DNA of 53,454 nt, taken from the NCBI GenBank assembly GCA_903939755.1, contig CAJAII010000047.1, forward strand, positions 1-53,454, read 5' to 3'. The notes below the pieces were generated by a model. It saw only the letters and a program-made list of their open reading frames with translations, was not told where the DNA came from and did no database searches. Each line of letters starts with the position of its first letter. The first letter of the stretch is position 1. A program made the position numbers and the translations under genes. Positions 7,837-20,845 of this stretch are shown here, one piece after another. This stretch comes from an uncultured Flavobacteriales bacterium (GTDB lineage: Bacteria > Bacteroidota > Bacteroidia > Flavobacteriales_D > Crocinitomicaceae).

Positions 7837-9003
7837 ATGAAAAAAATATTTTCAAAGATTAACTTTCTGTATGTAGGAATTCCGATTCTATTATTGGCAT
7901 CCTCGCTGCTATTCTTTAATTTCTCTGGAGATAAGGTAGTGAATAATGTTACTTTAAAACCAGTAGCTAGCCCTAATTTAGAAGATAGTTCCATTTCATT
8001 ATTTTTTGTGGGCGATATGATGGGGCATCAATCCATGATTGACGCTGCGCAAGTGAAGGGCGAAAACAAATACGATTATATGGATTGGTTTCAATTCTTA
8101 TCCCCTTATTTAGAGAACAAGGATTATGCTGTTGCTAACCTAGAAGTTACTTTGGGAGGCTCCCCGTATAGCGGTTACCCACAATTCTGTTCCCCCGATA
8201 GTTACGCTGAAGCGATACAAAAAGCTGGTTTTGACTTTTTTATTACTGCGAATAATCACTCACAAGACAAAGGCAAAAAAGGACTTGAGCGCACAATAGA
8301 CGTATTAAATCAATTACATATTGACCATACAGGGACCTTTAAAAATGAAAAGGAACGCGAGGACAATTATCCGTTTATTAAAGTAATCAAAGGCAAAAAA
8401 ATAGCATTCCTGAACTATACATATGGGACAAATGGACTTGAAGTAGTTGCGCCTAATATTGTGAATCGGATTGACACCACACAAATTGCTATTGATCTCA
8501 TTAAAGCTAAAAAATTAGCAGCTGATTTTATCGTTGTAACGCTGCATTGGGGAGCTGAATATGAACGCAACTACAACAGTTCTCAAAACAAACTCGCCCA
8601 ATGGTTATGTGACAATGGAACCGATGCCATAATTGGCATGCATCCACATGTTGTTCAACCTATGGAAATTATGCATCCAAAAAATAATAGCGCTAAAAAC
8701 ATCCCCGTTGCCTATAGTTTAGGGAATTGTATAAGCAGTCAACGTGATCAATATAAAAATGGTGGAATTGGTGTTGGTTTGAACTTAACCATAAGCAATG
8801 GAAAAATTACCTTTACCGATTGGTCATATCTTCCATTTTGGGTACGTGTTCGACATAATCCGAATGGATTTTACTTAATTCCTGTTTCAGATTGGGAAAA
8901 GAATCCGGGTAAATATAACTTGAGTGCTGATGACATGGAAAAAATCAAGCAATTTGGTAAAGATACACGTACATTATTGAATGGAAATAAAGAAATGAAC
9001 TGA
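7837..9003 (+). CDS. CapA-family (poly-gamma-glutamate synthesis type) metallophosphatase-like protein
   Basis: A 388-residue protein with one N-terminal membrane helix (residues ~11-27), so the catalytic domain is outside the cytoplasm. The PGA_cap domain runs ~55-330. Its metallophosphatase-like motifs are visible: FVGDMMGH (D60, H64), NLEVTLGG, a TANNHSQDKG motif, LHWGAEYE, and GMHPHVVQP followed by SLGN. In Bacillus, CapA takes part in poly-gamma-glutamate capsule export. No capB/capC homologues are nearby, so a capsule role here is unproven. Bacteroidota commonly carry lone CapA-like proteins. The stop lies 5 nt from the stop of the convergent VanX-like gene. Confidence 0.85.
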   Translation: MKKIFSKINFLYVGIPILLLASSLLFFNFSGDKVVNNVTLKPVASPNLEDSSISLFFVGDMMGHQSMIDAAQVKGENKYDYMDWFQFLSPYLENKDYAVANLEVTLGGSPYSGYPQFCSPDSYAEAIQKAGFDFFITANNHSQDKGKKGLERTIDVLNQLHIDHTGTFKNEKEREDNYPFIKVIKGKKIAFLNYTYGTNGLEVVAPNIVNRIDTTQIAIDLIKAKKLAADFIVVTLHWGAEYERNYNSSQNKLAQWLCDNGTDAIIGMHPHVVQPMEIMHPKNNSAKNIPVAYSLGNCISSQRDQYKNGGIGVGLNLTISNGKITFTDWSYLPFWVRVRHNPNGFYLIPVSDWEKNPGKYNLSADDMEKIKQFGKDTRTLLNGNKEMN

Positions 9004-9008
9004 TCAGA

Positions 9009-9761
9009 TTAAGGTTCTACTTCTAATACTTTATATTTTTTTGCAGCGACTTCCCTTGTACATCCGTTAAAATGCCACCATTCAGTTGGTATTCCCGAGA
9101 ATTTTTGCGAGCTCATTACCTTACGAAGTAAAGAGCGATTCTTGATATGTTGCTGGGTCAAAAGGCCATTTGCTAAAAATGTTTTTTCAAGTGACGGATA
9201 CGCAATTTGTCTTATGTCATCGTATCCTGCTCCCATATCAAGTGGCTGCCCCGCTTCATCGCAAATAGTTAAGTCTACTGCAGCACCATAATTATGAACA
9301 CTTTTATTCGCTGGATTGGAAACAAATTTCACACGTTGTTTGACGGGGATAGTATCCAAGGCTTTCCACATTTTCTTTTGTATACTCAGCGGACGAACGG
9401 CATCGTATACCAATAAGTGTAAATTAGGCTGTAAGGATGTTAAATAATCTTGGCATTTTCCTAAACGTATAGCGACATCTTTCTGAAGGTAAGCATGAAC
9501 CAATCTTTCATACAATTTTATTTTCATGAAATTATCATCAGTCGCGTATTTTAGCTCGACACGAATATTAGCATTAACAGTTTGAACGTCAGTTAGAAAG
9601 CTTAAAAAAGTACTATCTATAGGGACTTCTTTGGTTATTTCATTTGGAACAGACACGATTGAATCGACGCTATTACTTTGATCATTCTCACTTAGCTTGG
9701 TCAAAGAATCGTTCGAACAATTAATCGATAAAATACCCACCAAAAAAATCAGATTTTTCAC
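9009..9761 (-). CDS. VanX-type D-alanyl-D-alanine dipeptidase, lipoprotein (peptidase M15D)
   Basis: A 250-residue lipoprotein: the signal ends in LSINC, placing the lipidated Cys at 15. The M15D dipeptidase domain covers ~55-245 and shows the full VanX site: R123 (AVRPLS), H156 and D163 of the SxHxxGxAxD motif, and E227 and H230 of the EWWH motif. The YATDDNFM stretch at the domain start is also typical. The enzyme hydrolyses D-Ala-D-Ala. Intracellular VanX confers glycopeptide resistance, whereas periplasmic homologues such as DdpX help recycle peptidoglycan. The lipid anchor points to the periplasmic/recycling role. The start overlaps the dapA stop by 4 nt, so it is the last gene of the operon. 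Confidence 0.88.
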   Translation of the reverse strand: MKNLIFLVGILSINCSNDSLTKLSENDQSNSVDSIVSVPNEITKEVPIDSTFLSFLTDVQTVNANIRVELKYATDDNFMKIKLYERLVHAYLQKDVAIRLGKCQDYLTSLQPNLHLLVYDAVRPLSIQKKMWKALDTIPVKQRVKFVSNPANKSVHNYGAAVDLTICDEAGQPLDMGAGYDDIRQIAYPSLEKTFLANGLLTQQHIKNRSLLRKVMSSQKFSGIPTEWWHFNGCTREVAAKKYKVLEVEP

Positions 9762-10631
9762 AACTTCAATAATCGGGAGGTCTCCGATTGAATTCTACTT
9801 CTAAGGCCATCAGAAACAGGCATCAGAGGCAAACGCATCTGCTCTTCCATTATTCCTCTAGCAGCAAGAGCCACCTTTACCCCACCTGGATTTCCTTCTT
9901 CAAAGAACATTTTGGTGATACTAAATAATTCATAATGACATCTCCTTGCATTTTCTAGATCTCCTTTTAACGAAGCATTAACCATAGCAGAAAACAATTC
10001 AGGAAATGCATTAGCGACAACCGAAATCACTCCTTCCGCACCAGCAGCAATAAGCGGCATAGTTAAATTATCATCTCCTGACAGCACACCAAAATCAGTT
10101 GGTCGTTGGCGAATAACATCCATGATTTGCTCCATATTTCCTGATGCCTCTTTTACTGCGACCATATTAGCAATTTTTGCTAATTCCAAGGTGGTTTCAG
10201 GTAGGACATTCGACCCCGTTCTTCCAGGAACATTATAAATGATGATTGGCAGGGAAGTACAAGTTGCTAAATACTTATAATGTGCTAGAATACCCAGTTG
10301 CGTAGGTTTATTGTAATAAGGAGAAACAGATAATATACCGTCAACACCAACAGGAACTTGCTTCAGTAATTCACCTATCGCAAGGGTATTATTGCCTCCC
10401 ACACCGTAGACAATTTTTAATTGGCCATTATTTTCATTAATAACAGTTTGTAATACCTCGTATTTTTCACTTTGTGATAAGCAAGGATATTCACCAGTAG
10501 TACCTTGTACCACCAAAAAATTAGTTCCACCTTCAATTTGTAAACGGACCAATTTTTTTAATGCCAAATAATCAATTGCTCCAGAAGAATCAAAAGGAGT
10601 TACAAGTGCAACACCGGCACCAACAAATGGA

Positions 10632-10639
<8 letters not shown>
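9758..10639 (-). CDS. dapA: 4-hydroxy-tetrahydrodipicolinate synthase
   Basis: A 293-residue class I aldolase of the lysine/meso-diaminopimelate pathway. It condenses pyruvate with aspartate semialdehyde. The length matches the family. Active-site residues are visible: T47-T48 (QGTTGEYP), Y109 (PYYNKP), Y135 (IIIYNVPGRTGS) and the Schiff-base lysine K163 (AVKEASGN). Diaminopimelate is the peptide crosslinker of peptidoglycan, which fits the following D-Ala-D-Ala dipeptidase gene. Its start lies within the end of the DUF6913-like gene (8-nt overlap) and its stop overlaps the next start by 4 nt, which suggests translational coupling. Confidence 0.96.
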
Positions 10640-13991
<3,352 letters not shown>

Positions 13992-13995
<4 letters not shown>

Positions 13996-14450
13996 TTATC
14001 CCTCAATTTAATAAACTGATCCATTTTTTCATTCTCAATGAGAACAGTGAGGTTATAATAGGCAATCTTCCATGTACCATTTTCCATTACACAAATACCA
14101 CTTCCTCGACAACCGCCCATCCAGGTAGTTAAGTCCTCATCAAACCATGCTGTTTTTTGATCTTTCAATACTACCCAATTGCGTTTTGATGGCGTAAAAC
14201 TCCACGCTTTTCCTTTATCAAAATAAGGTTGGCAAAATGATCTAAACATTTCTTTTTCCCAACGCTCACCTGGAGCTGTACCCAAGAAAACAAAGTTTTC
14301 AGACATCGCAGAAAAATAAGGTGTTATTTTAGCATGAGCGGCATCTAAATGCCATTGATTGACTAAACTATCCAACGAAAAATCCTGCGATTTTTGAGCA
14401 TAAAATGCCAGCGAAAAAAAAGTGAAAAAGGAAACAGTAAAAAACTTCAT
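13992..14450 (-). CDS. secreted SnoaL/NTF2-like fold protein
   Basis: A 152-residue protein with a signal peptide (residues 1-18, ending AFYA). The mature part reads as a SnoaL_3/NTF2-like cone fold: an N-terminal helix (LVNQWHLDAAHA), then NFVFLGTAPGERW, and beta strands with TAWFDEDL and GTWKIAYYNLTVL. Such proteins are usually annotated only as nuclear transport factor 2 family; the ligand is unknown. It starts exactly one base after the stop of the subtilase gene and overlaps prmC by 4 nt. Confidence 0.75.
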
Positions 14451-15830
14451 TTACTTACCGCCTTCTAACTTTTGACAAGCTTTAACTGCATTATAGACAT
14501 TAACTAAACCATGAGAGTTACACAATTTATCTAAATCTTTATTTGCTGGGATAGCAACTGAAGAAACAATTACTTCTCTAATTTGCAACATGCTTAAAGT
14601 TGGGAAATAAGATTTCAACATTGCGGCTACACCGGCAACCATGGGTGAAGCCATAGATGTTCCTTGAAGATTTTGGTAATCACTTTGTGGTACAGAATTG
14701 TATATTTCAAGTCCTGGAGCAAAAACATCGACACTTTTCTGTCCAAAATTTGAAAAAGAAGCCACTAATTCCGAGTTGTTTTTTGTTGACGCACCAACTG
14801 AAATCCAATGTGGAGTTGGCTTATCTTGACTTGCATAAAGAGCTGTAGGGAAGTTTGGTTCAACATCGGTATCTTTTGCGTCATTTCCTGACGCATGTAT
14901 CATCAATACTCCTTTTGAGTCAGCGTATAAAATGGCTTCCTTTACTTTTTCTTGGTAGGGAGAAAAGTTTTTACCGAAAGACATATTTATTACCATCGCT
15001 CCATTATCCACAGCATAGCGAATAGCTAATGCCACATCTTTATCATTTTCATCGCCATTTGGGACCGTTCTAACAGACATTATTTTTACATTGTCTGCTA
15101 CTCCATCGCCCCCTAAAGAATTACCTCGAATTGCTCCGATTATTCCGGCAACGTGTGTTCCATGAAGCGCATCAGGACCTTCAACATCTGAATTTCCGTA
15201 GTTGATATCGTTAAAATTTGATGGGTCATCACCAATTAAAGCTCGGTCATCGTAATTAATATTTAACATATAATCAACATGGTCAGTAATGTATTTTTTA
15301 GTGTCCTCGTCAAAATTATCCAGACTTTCTAAATACGGCTCATATTCTGCTAATTCATCTGCTACTTCACTTTTTACTTGAAGGTATAATTGAAATTCAG
15401 CATCAGAAGCAATCGAAGCCTCATCTACTCCATCATATTTTTCCATAAGCACTTTCAGAATGCGTGTTTTTTCTAAACATGCGGCATCTAAATTTTCACC
15501 TTTAGAATTTCCTAGAAAATTCCAGCCATGAATATCATCCACATACCCATTTTTGTCATCGTCAATCTTGTTGTTTGGAATTTCATCTTTATTCACCCAA
15601 ATTTTTCCTGCTAGATCTTCATGTTCGATATCAACGCCTGAGTCAATAACAGCCACGATAACTTCGCTCGATTTTTTACTTTTTAATAAGCCATAGGCTT
15701 TATCTGTAAACATTCCTGTCCCTTCACCATTGTACCAATTTAATGTTCCTGGGAGCGCTTGCGCAAAAATAGAACCTGAGACCAAAAAAGCCGTCGCAAA
15801 AATAACAGAAGAAAAAAAGTTGTTTTTCAT
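14451..15830 (-). CDS. secreted subtilisin-family (S8) serine protease
   Basis: A 459-residue secreted protease. I start at ATG 15830 because it gives a proper signal peptide (MKNNFF... IFAQA) and sits just downstream of a TATTTTTG element. An upstream in-frame ATG (15866) would add 12 residues ahead of it. The catalytic triad is complete: D63 (VIDSGVD), H223 (HGTHVAG) and S392 (GTSMASP), with oxyanion N316 (ASGND). About 120 acidic residues lie between the Asp and His motifs, far more than in plain subtilisins. No T9SS tail or propeptide domain is obvious. It is the first gene of the seven-gene minus-strand operon. Confidence 0.92.
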   Translation of the reverse strand: MKNNFFSSVIFATAFLVSGSIFAQALPGTLNWYNGEGTGMFTDKAYGLLKSKKSSEVIVAVIDSGVDIEHEDLAGKIWVNKDEIPNNKIDDDKNGYVDDIHGWNFLGNSKGENLDAACLEKTRILKVLMEKYDGVDEASIASDAEFQLYLQVKSEVADELAEYEPYLESLDNFDEDTKKYITDHVDYMLNINYDDRALIGDDPSNFNDINYGNSDVEGPDALHGTHVAGIIGAIRGNSLGGDGVADNVKIMSVRTVPNGDENDKDVALAIRYAVDNGAMVINMSFGKNFSPYQEKVKEAILYADSKGVLMIHASGNDAKDTDVEPNFPTALYASQDKPTPHWISVGASTKNNSELVASFSNFGQKSVDVFAPGLEIYNSVPQSDYQNLQGTSMASPMVAGVAAMLKSYFPTLSMLQIREVIVSSVAIPANKDLDKLCNSHGLVNVYNAVKACQKLEGGK

Positions 15831-15853
15831 ATAAATAAAGTTAATTAGTAAAT

Positions 15854-15861
15854 CAAAAATA
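15854..15861 (-). promoter_or_regulatory. -7 element of the subtilase-prmC-ligA-dapA operon
   Basis: The minus strand reads TATTTTTG (15861-15854), matching TAnnTTTG, 23 nt upstream of the chosen start at 15830. No clear -33 TTG at normal spacing. It lies inside the longer ORF extension, which argues against the ATG at 15866. Confidence 0.4.
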
Positions 15862-15966
15862 AACATAAAAATGACAGCGATAAACTAATTTTTAAAAAAA
15901 TAAATATGGTTTGCCTTATGCTCAAATAATTCCTTTTCATTATCTTTCACAAAAAAAAATATAAAA

Positions 15967-18759
15967 ATGAAAAATCTATTCATTTTATCACTAGCCACAT
16001 TTATGAGCCTATATGTATTTTCTCAAAATACATTTTTAAATTTCAAGGATTATTACGAAAAGAAACCTAATGAACTAAGTTTATTTAGTAGTCCATATTC
16101 CAAAGAGAATATTACTGCATTAACGGAAGTTGGTGCAAGCATAAAATACATCACAAAAAATTGGATTTATTATAATTCAACAGCTTCCAACATTCAATCC
16201 ATTGTTTCAACTAAAAAGCTGAGCTCCGTATTTTTTGAATTTGCTCCTCCCCATGCCTTAGCTGATAGTGCTTTATTCAAACATCGAATCAATTTAGCGC
16301 AACAAGGCTTGAGTGGAGTTGACACCTCATACACTGGAAAAGGTGTAATAGTCGGAATTGTTGACCAAGGGATTGATTTTAACCATCCTGACTTTAAATT
16401 TCCGAATGGAAAAACGCGTGTTTTACGTTATTGGGACCATACAATAAACGGTGCAAATCCACCACAACCATATGGTTATGGAACTGTTTGGGATAGCAGT
16501 GCCATCAACAATGGGACATGTACTGCTTTAGAAACCGGCACAGCTCATGGAACTACGGTTTCGGGCATGGCAACAGGAAATGCACAAGCCAATTCTAAGA
16601 ATAAAGGCGCCGCACCTAAAGCTGATATTATTGTAGTGGAGACTAACTTCAATTTAGTCAATTGGACGCTTTCCATTGCAGATGCCTGTGATTACATTTT
16701 TAAAGTAGCAGATTCATTAGGAAAACCTGCCGTTATTAATTTATCATTAGGAGCTTATCTAGGAAGTCATGATGGAAACGATCCTGCAGCTGATTATATA
16801 GAGTCTTTGCTAGATGCCCAACCCGGAAGAATAGTGGTTTGTGCGGCAGGTAATTCTGGAAATCAGGGGAAATACCATGTTCAAGGAAATAATATTGATG
16901 CAGACACTTCATTTTTTTGGAACGTAAATAATCCCGCAGTAACCTTGGCAGGAACAAATAAGATTCTTTTCGATCTTTGGTCCGATACCTCTGACGCACA
17001 TTACTATTTTGCCTTTGGAGCCGACCGTCCATCGCCATTTTTCAAATTTCGTGGTCGATCTTCGTTTCATTATGCCACTTCCAACATGGGTATGCTACCA
17101 ATTTACGATACGATCTATAATAGTTTACATCAACGAATTGCATGTATCGAATCTTACCGAGAAATTGTAGGCGCAGCTTTTCATATGCAAGTTATTTTTA
17201 CCCAAATTGATTCACTTTCCTATTTGTATCGATTTATGACTTACGGTTCCGGAAAGTATGATGCATGGGGAGGAGCATGGCAGCAGCTTAGTAATTTTGT
17301 ATCAACAGCACTGCCTACCCCTTTAATAATGCCAAGTATCCTCAATTATCATCTTCCAGATTCCTTGCAAACCATTGTGTCCTCTTGGAATTGTTCTGAA
17401 AAAGTTATTTCTGTCGGAAATTTTAGAAATAGAAAAGGATACACCGATAAAAATAATGTTTACTATGTTTCACCTTCACTAACACCTGTTGGAAAACTGA
17501 GTGAGAATAGTAGTAAAGGTCCAAGTAGAAATGGAAACATAAAACCTGACATAGCTGCTTCCGGTGACATTACCCTTGCTGCTGGCCCCATGTGGTATTT
17601 AGCGAATCCCGCAAATAACAGTACCATCGATCAAGGCGCTTTTCATGTCAGAAATGGCGGTACATCGATGGCCTCTCCGGTTATTGCTGGAATGGGCGCC
17701 TTATACTTGGAAAAATGTCGTTATGCTACTTGGCAAACATTCAAGAATGATCTTACTAATTCCGCTACTTTCGATAATTTTACTGGCGTTCTACCGAATT
17801 TTGCTTACGGATATGGAAAAGCAGATGCTGTGGGTTTATTATTGGCACAAACTCCAACCATAACGATTTCAGGACCAGGAGGAATTTGTTTAGGATCGAC
17901 TGCGGCTTTGTCGTTTACGTCGAGTGGCACTGTTAATAACGTGCTTTGGTCGAACGGAGCGCAGACAAATTCTATTGTTACCGCTATTATAGGACCTTAC
18001 CAAGTTCAACTCACCGGTGATTATGGATGCAAAACAAAATCACCTGTTCACCAATTAATTTCCTATAATTTACCGTTTGTAGATGCAGGAACTAGTTATA
18101 CAGCATGTCCAGGATTCCCAATAACATTAGCAGGTACAGGAACAGCTACTAGCTATAGCTGGGCCAATAATATTCAAAATGGTGTGCCATTTATTCCAAG
18201 TCAAGCCTCTTATTATTACGTAACTGGTACTAATTTAAATAATTGTCAAATCGTTGATTCTATTTTTGTGGGATTATACAGTTCAATTTTGGTGGACTAC
18301 ACAGAGCAAAATCCAAATGTATTAACAAATTCGAATCCTTTTAATTTGAGTCCAGGTACACCTGCAGGAGGGACATACTCGGGTGATGGAATAATTGGGA
18401 CATCCTTCCACCCTACTTTAGCTGGACCTGGTCCACACGTAATTACTTATTCATACACCGATGCAAATGGATGTACACAAAGTGATTCATCAATCATCAA
18501 TGTAGTATCTAGCAATACCATAAATTCTATTGAAAACGATACTTGGTTATTATTTCCTAATCCAACAGAAAATGAAGTGATAATCTCAGTACCAAATTCT
18601 GCGAATTCAAGTAATTATATTATTCACGATGCGCTAGGAAGAATCATTCAAAAGGGAATTGTTTATCCTGGGAAAAACACTTTACCAACAAGACTATTTG
18701 TTGCAGGATCCTATTTTATTAGCATCGAAAATATCACTTTAAAATTCACAAAATTATAG
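15967..18759 (+). CDS. T9SS-exported subtilisin-family (S8) serine protease
   Basis: A 930-residue secreted protease. Signal peptide at residues 1-20 (ends YVFSQ). A propeptide-like region reaches ~95. The S8 domain has D133 (GIVDQGIDFNHPD), H194 (TAHGTTVSG), the oxyanion Asn in AAGNSGNQG, and S567 (NGGTSMASP). A ~270-residue insertion between the Asn and Ser motifs resembles the PA/jelly-roll inserts of large subtilases. After the protease come Ig-like modules and a type A T9SS sorting domain (WLLFPNPTENEV... at ~855-930). The protein is expected at the cell surface or in the medium, degrading external protein. It precedes the M1 peptidase gene by 77 nt on the same strand. Confidence 0.92.
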   Translation: MKNLFILSLATFMSLYVFSQNTFLNFKDYYEKKPNELSLFSSPYSKENITALTEVGASIKYITKNWIYYNSTASNIQSIVSTKKLSSVFFEFAPPHALADSALFKHRINLAQQGLSGVDTSYTGKGVIVGIVDQGIDFNHPDFKFPNGKTRVLRYWDHTINGANPPQPYGYGTVWDSSAINNGTCTALETGTAHGTTVSGMATGNAQANSKNKGAAPKADIIVVETNFNLVNWTLSIADACDYIFKVADSLGKPAVINLSLGAYLGSHDGNDPAADYIESLLDAQPGRIVVCAAGNSGNQGKYHVQGNNIDADTSFFWNVNNPAVTLAGTNKILFDLWSDTSDAHYYFAFGADRPSPFFKFRGRSSFHYATSNMGMLPIYDTIYNSLHQRIACIESYREIVGAAFHMQVIFTQIDSLSYLYRFMTYGSGKYDAWGGAWQQLSNFVSTALPTPLIMPSILNYHLPDSLQTIVSSWNCSEKVISVGNFRNRKGYTDKNNVYYVSPSLTPVGKLSENSSKGPSRNGNIKPDIAASGDITLAAGPMWYLANPANNSTIDQGAFHVRNGGTSMASPVIAGMGALYLEKCRYATWQTFKNDLTNSATFDNFTGVLPNFAYGYGKADAVGLLLAQTPTITISGPGGICLGSTAALSFTSSGTVNNVLWSNGAQTNSIVTAIIGPYQVQLTGDYGCKTKSPVHQLISYNLPFVDAGTSYTACPGFPITLAGTGTATSYSWANNIQNGVPFIPSQASYYYVTGTNLNNCQIVDSIFVGLYSSILVDYTEQNPNVLTNSNPFNLSPGTPAGGTYSGDGIIGTSFHPTLAGPGPHVITYSYTDANGCTQSDSSIINVVSSNTINSIENDTWLLFPNPTENEVIISVPNSANSSNYIIHDALGRIIQKGIVYPGKNTLPTRLFVAGSYFISIENITLKFTKL

Positions 18760-18836
18760 TTTGTTGCCAGTTAATTAAAACAACCTAACTAAATATTATA
18801 CAATATTTTAAATCTATATAATTAAACTTATACTTC

Positions 18837-20798
18837 ATGAAATTAACTACCTTAAGTATTGCCAGTTTGTTCGTAATATTCCTCAATAGCGCCTTTTCAC
18901 AAAAAGAAAATAATACGCATTGTTCCAAGCGCGACAGACAAACTACCCAATTAAAGAGTGCCTCTTTAACTGTTTCACAAATAGCAGAAACAGAGAAATA
19001 CGACGTCCATTTTTATCTATTGGATTTAAATATGACCAACATCTCCACTTATCTTTCTGGAAAAGGCTCCTTCAAAGCAACTGCACTTCAAGCAATTGAC
19101 TCTGTTTTATATGAATTATTTCCAACCCTAACAATTACATCTATCAAAGTGAATGGTGTTAGTGTAGGATTTAATCGAGTTGGATCAGCAGTAAAAGTAC
19201 CTGTTAATCTAGCCTCAGGAGCTAATTTCACCATTGAAACGACTTATAATGGAACTCCACCTACAGCCATTACGAATCCACTTGGAGGAGGAGGATTAAC
19301 CTATGACACTTCACCCTCTTGGGGTAATCATGTAGTTTGGAGTTTATCGGAGCCCTTTTCTGCTTATGAATGGTTTCCTTGCAAGCAAAGTCTAACAGAT
19401 AAAGCCGATTCATGTCAAGTAAAACTAACAGTTCCTGATACTTGTAAAGCAGGATCAAATGGGCTTTTAGAAAATATTGTTTCATTAGGCAATGGTACAT
19501 CACGCTATGAGTGGAAACATCGTCATCCAATTGATTATTACTTGATCTCAGTGGCTGTAGCGAAATATGTTGATTACACGATCTATGCAAACCCTATCGG
19601 TGCACCAGCTCCGATTATGATCCAAAATTACATTTATAACAACCCAGCGACATTGCCAAATTTCCAAGCAGACATTAATGAAACTGCTGATTTTATTGAA
19701 TTGTTTTATGGTTTGTTTGGCCCCTACCCATTTGAAGATGAAAAATACGGGCATTGTATGGCGCCAATTTCTGGCGGGATGGAACATCAAACAATGACAA
19801 CCCAAGGATTCTTCAATAAAACATTAACATCCCATGAACTTGCGCATCAATGGTGGGGCGACCATGTTACGTGTGCATCATGGAGTGACATTTGGCTTAA
19901 TGAAGGATTCGCATCTTATTGTGAGTACCTGATGCTAGAAAATTTATACCCGATAGAAAAAGACCAATTTATGTTAGATGTCCACAGCAATGTAATGACA
20001 CAAGTCGGTGGAAGTGTTTGGGTATTAGATAGCTTAAATGAAAACCGAATATTTAGCGGTCGCTTGTCTTATGATAAAGGTTCAGGAATCATTCATACTA
20101 TGCGTTATATGATGAACAACGACAGTTTGTTTTTTGCAACATTGAAAAATTACCAAACCACTTTTTCGAATAGTACCGCAAATGGGGTAGATTTTCGTGA
20201 TGTCGCACAAACAATTTCTGGTGTAAACTTCACCCCATATTTTGAGCAATGGTATTTTGGAGAAGGCTACCCAACCTATTCCGTTCGTTGGAGACAAGTC
20301 GGTAATGATGCCATTATTCGCATTACCCATACCGCGTCAAAACCAAGCATTACCCCTACTTTCACGAATCCAATTAGCCTTAAGATAGCTAGACAAGGTT
20401 TACAAGATACCACCATTCGTTTTGATATAAGTGCTAATTCTAACGATTTTTTAATCAGTAATTTAGGATTAATTGGAAACAATATCATTGTAGATCCTGC
20501 TAATTGGGTAATCAATAATTTTGGTTCTGTCGTTCAAGACAACACCTTATATTTGCAGGAATCAATTGTTGACGCCAGCATTTCAGTTGTTCCCAACCCA
20601 AACAATGGTGTTTTTACTTTGAATGGATTAAATGAAACCGGAATTATTCATGTTTATCACATGAATGGCCAACTTATTAAAGAAATGAGCGTTGAACCCA
20701 ACCAAATCATTGATTTAAAAGGTACGCCAAAAGGAACTTATTTAATATCTATCACACTAAGTAAAGGGAATAAAACCCTAAGATTGATAACAATATAA
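18837..20798 (+). CDS. T9SS-exported M1-family zinc aminopeptidase
   Basis: A 653-residue secreted metallopeptidase of the M1 (aminopeptidase N) family. Signal peptide at 1-21. An N-terminal beta-saddle domain is followed by the catalytic domain with GGMEH at 313-317 (the family exopeptidase motif, here in the variant common in secreted Bacteroidota members) and HELAH-x18-E: zinc ligands H333 and H337, catalytic E334, third ligand E356. The protein ends in a type A T9SS sorting domain (VVPNPNNGVF... GTYLISITLS). With the preceding subtilase it probably digests external protein and peptides. A decayed copy of its 3' end lies directly downstream. Confidence 0.93.
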   Translation: MKLTTLSIASLFVIFLNSAFSQKENNTHCSKRDRQTTQLKSASLTVSQIAETEKYDVHFYLLDLNMTNISTYLSGKGSFKATALQAIDSVLYELFPTLTITSIKVNGVSVGFNRVGSAVKVPVNLASGANFTIETTYNGTPPTAITNPLGGGGLTYDTSPSWGNHVVWSLSEPFSAYEWFPCKQSLTDKADSCQVKLTVPDTCKAGSNGLLENIVSLGNGTSRYEWKHRHPIDYYLISVAVAKYVDYTIYANPIGAPAPIMIQNYIYNNPATLPNFQADINETADFIELFYGLFGPYPFEDEKYGHCMAPISGGMEHQTMTTQGFFNKTLTSHELAHQWWGDHVTCASWSDIWLNEGFASYCEYLMLENLYPIEKDQFMLDVHSNVMTQVGGSVWVLDSLNENRIFSGRLSYDKGSGIIHTMRYMMNNDSLFFATLKNYQTTFSNSTANGVDFRDVAQTISGVNFTPYFEQWYFGEGYPTYSVRWRQVGNDAIIRITHTASKPSITPTFTNPISLKIARQGLQDTTIRFDISANSNDFLISNLGLIGNNIIVDPANWVINNFGSVVQDNTLYLQESIVDASISVVPNPNNGVFTLNGLNETGIIHVYHMNGQLIKEMSVEPNQIIDLKGTPKGTYLISITLSKGNKTLRLITI

Positions 20799-20845
20799 TA
20801 CGGGTAACCTTAAACGGGATAAATTAAACTCTTTATTTGTTGTAG

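Noticed and set aside
15831..15866. Upstream ATG for the subtilase
   Set aside because: It would put 12 residues before a clean signal peptide and overlaps the predicted -7 element.
16736..17038. 100-codon minus-strand frame inside the T9SS subtilase
   Set aside because: Antisense shadow of a well-supported gene.
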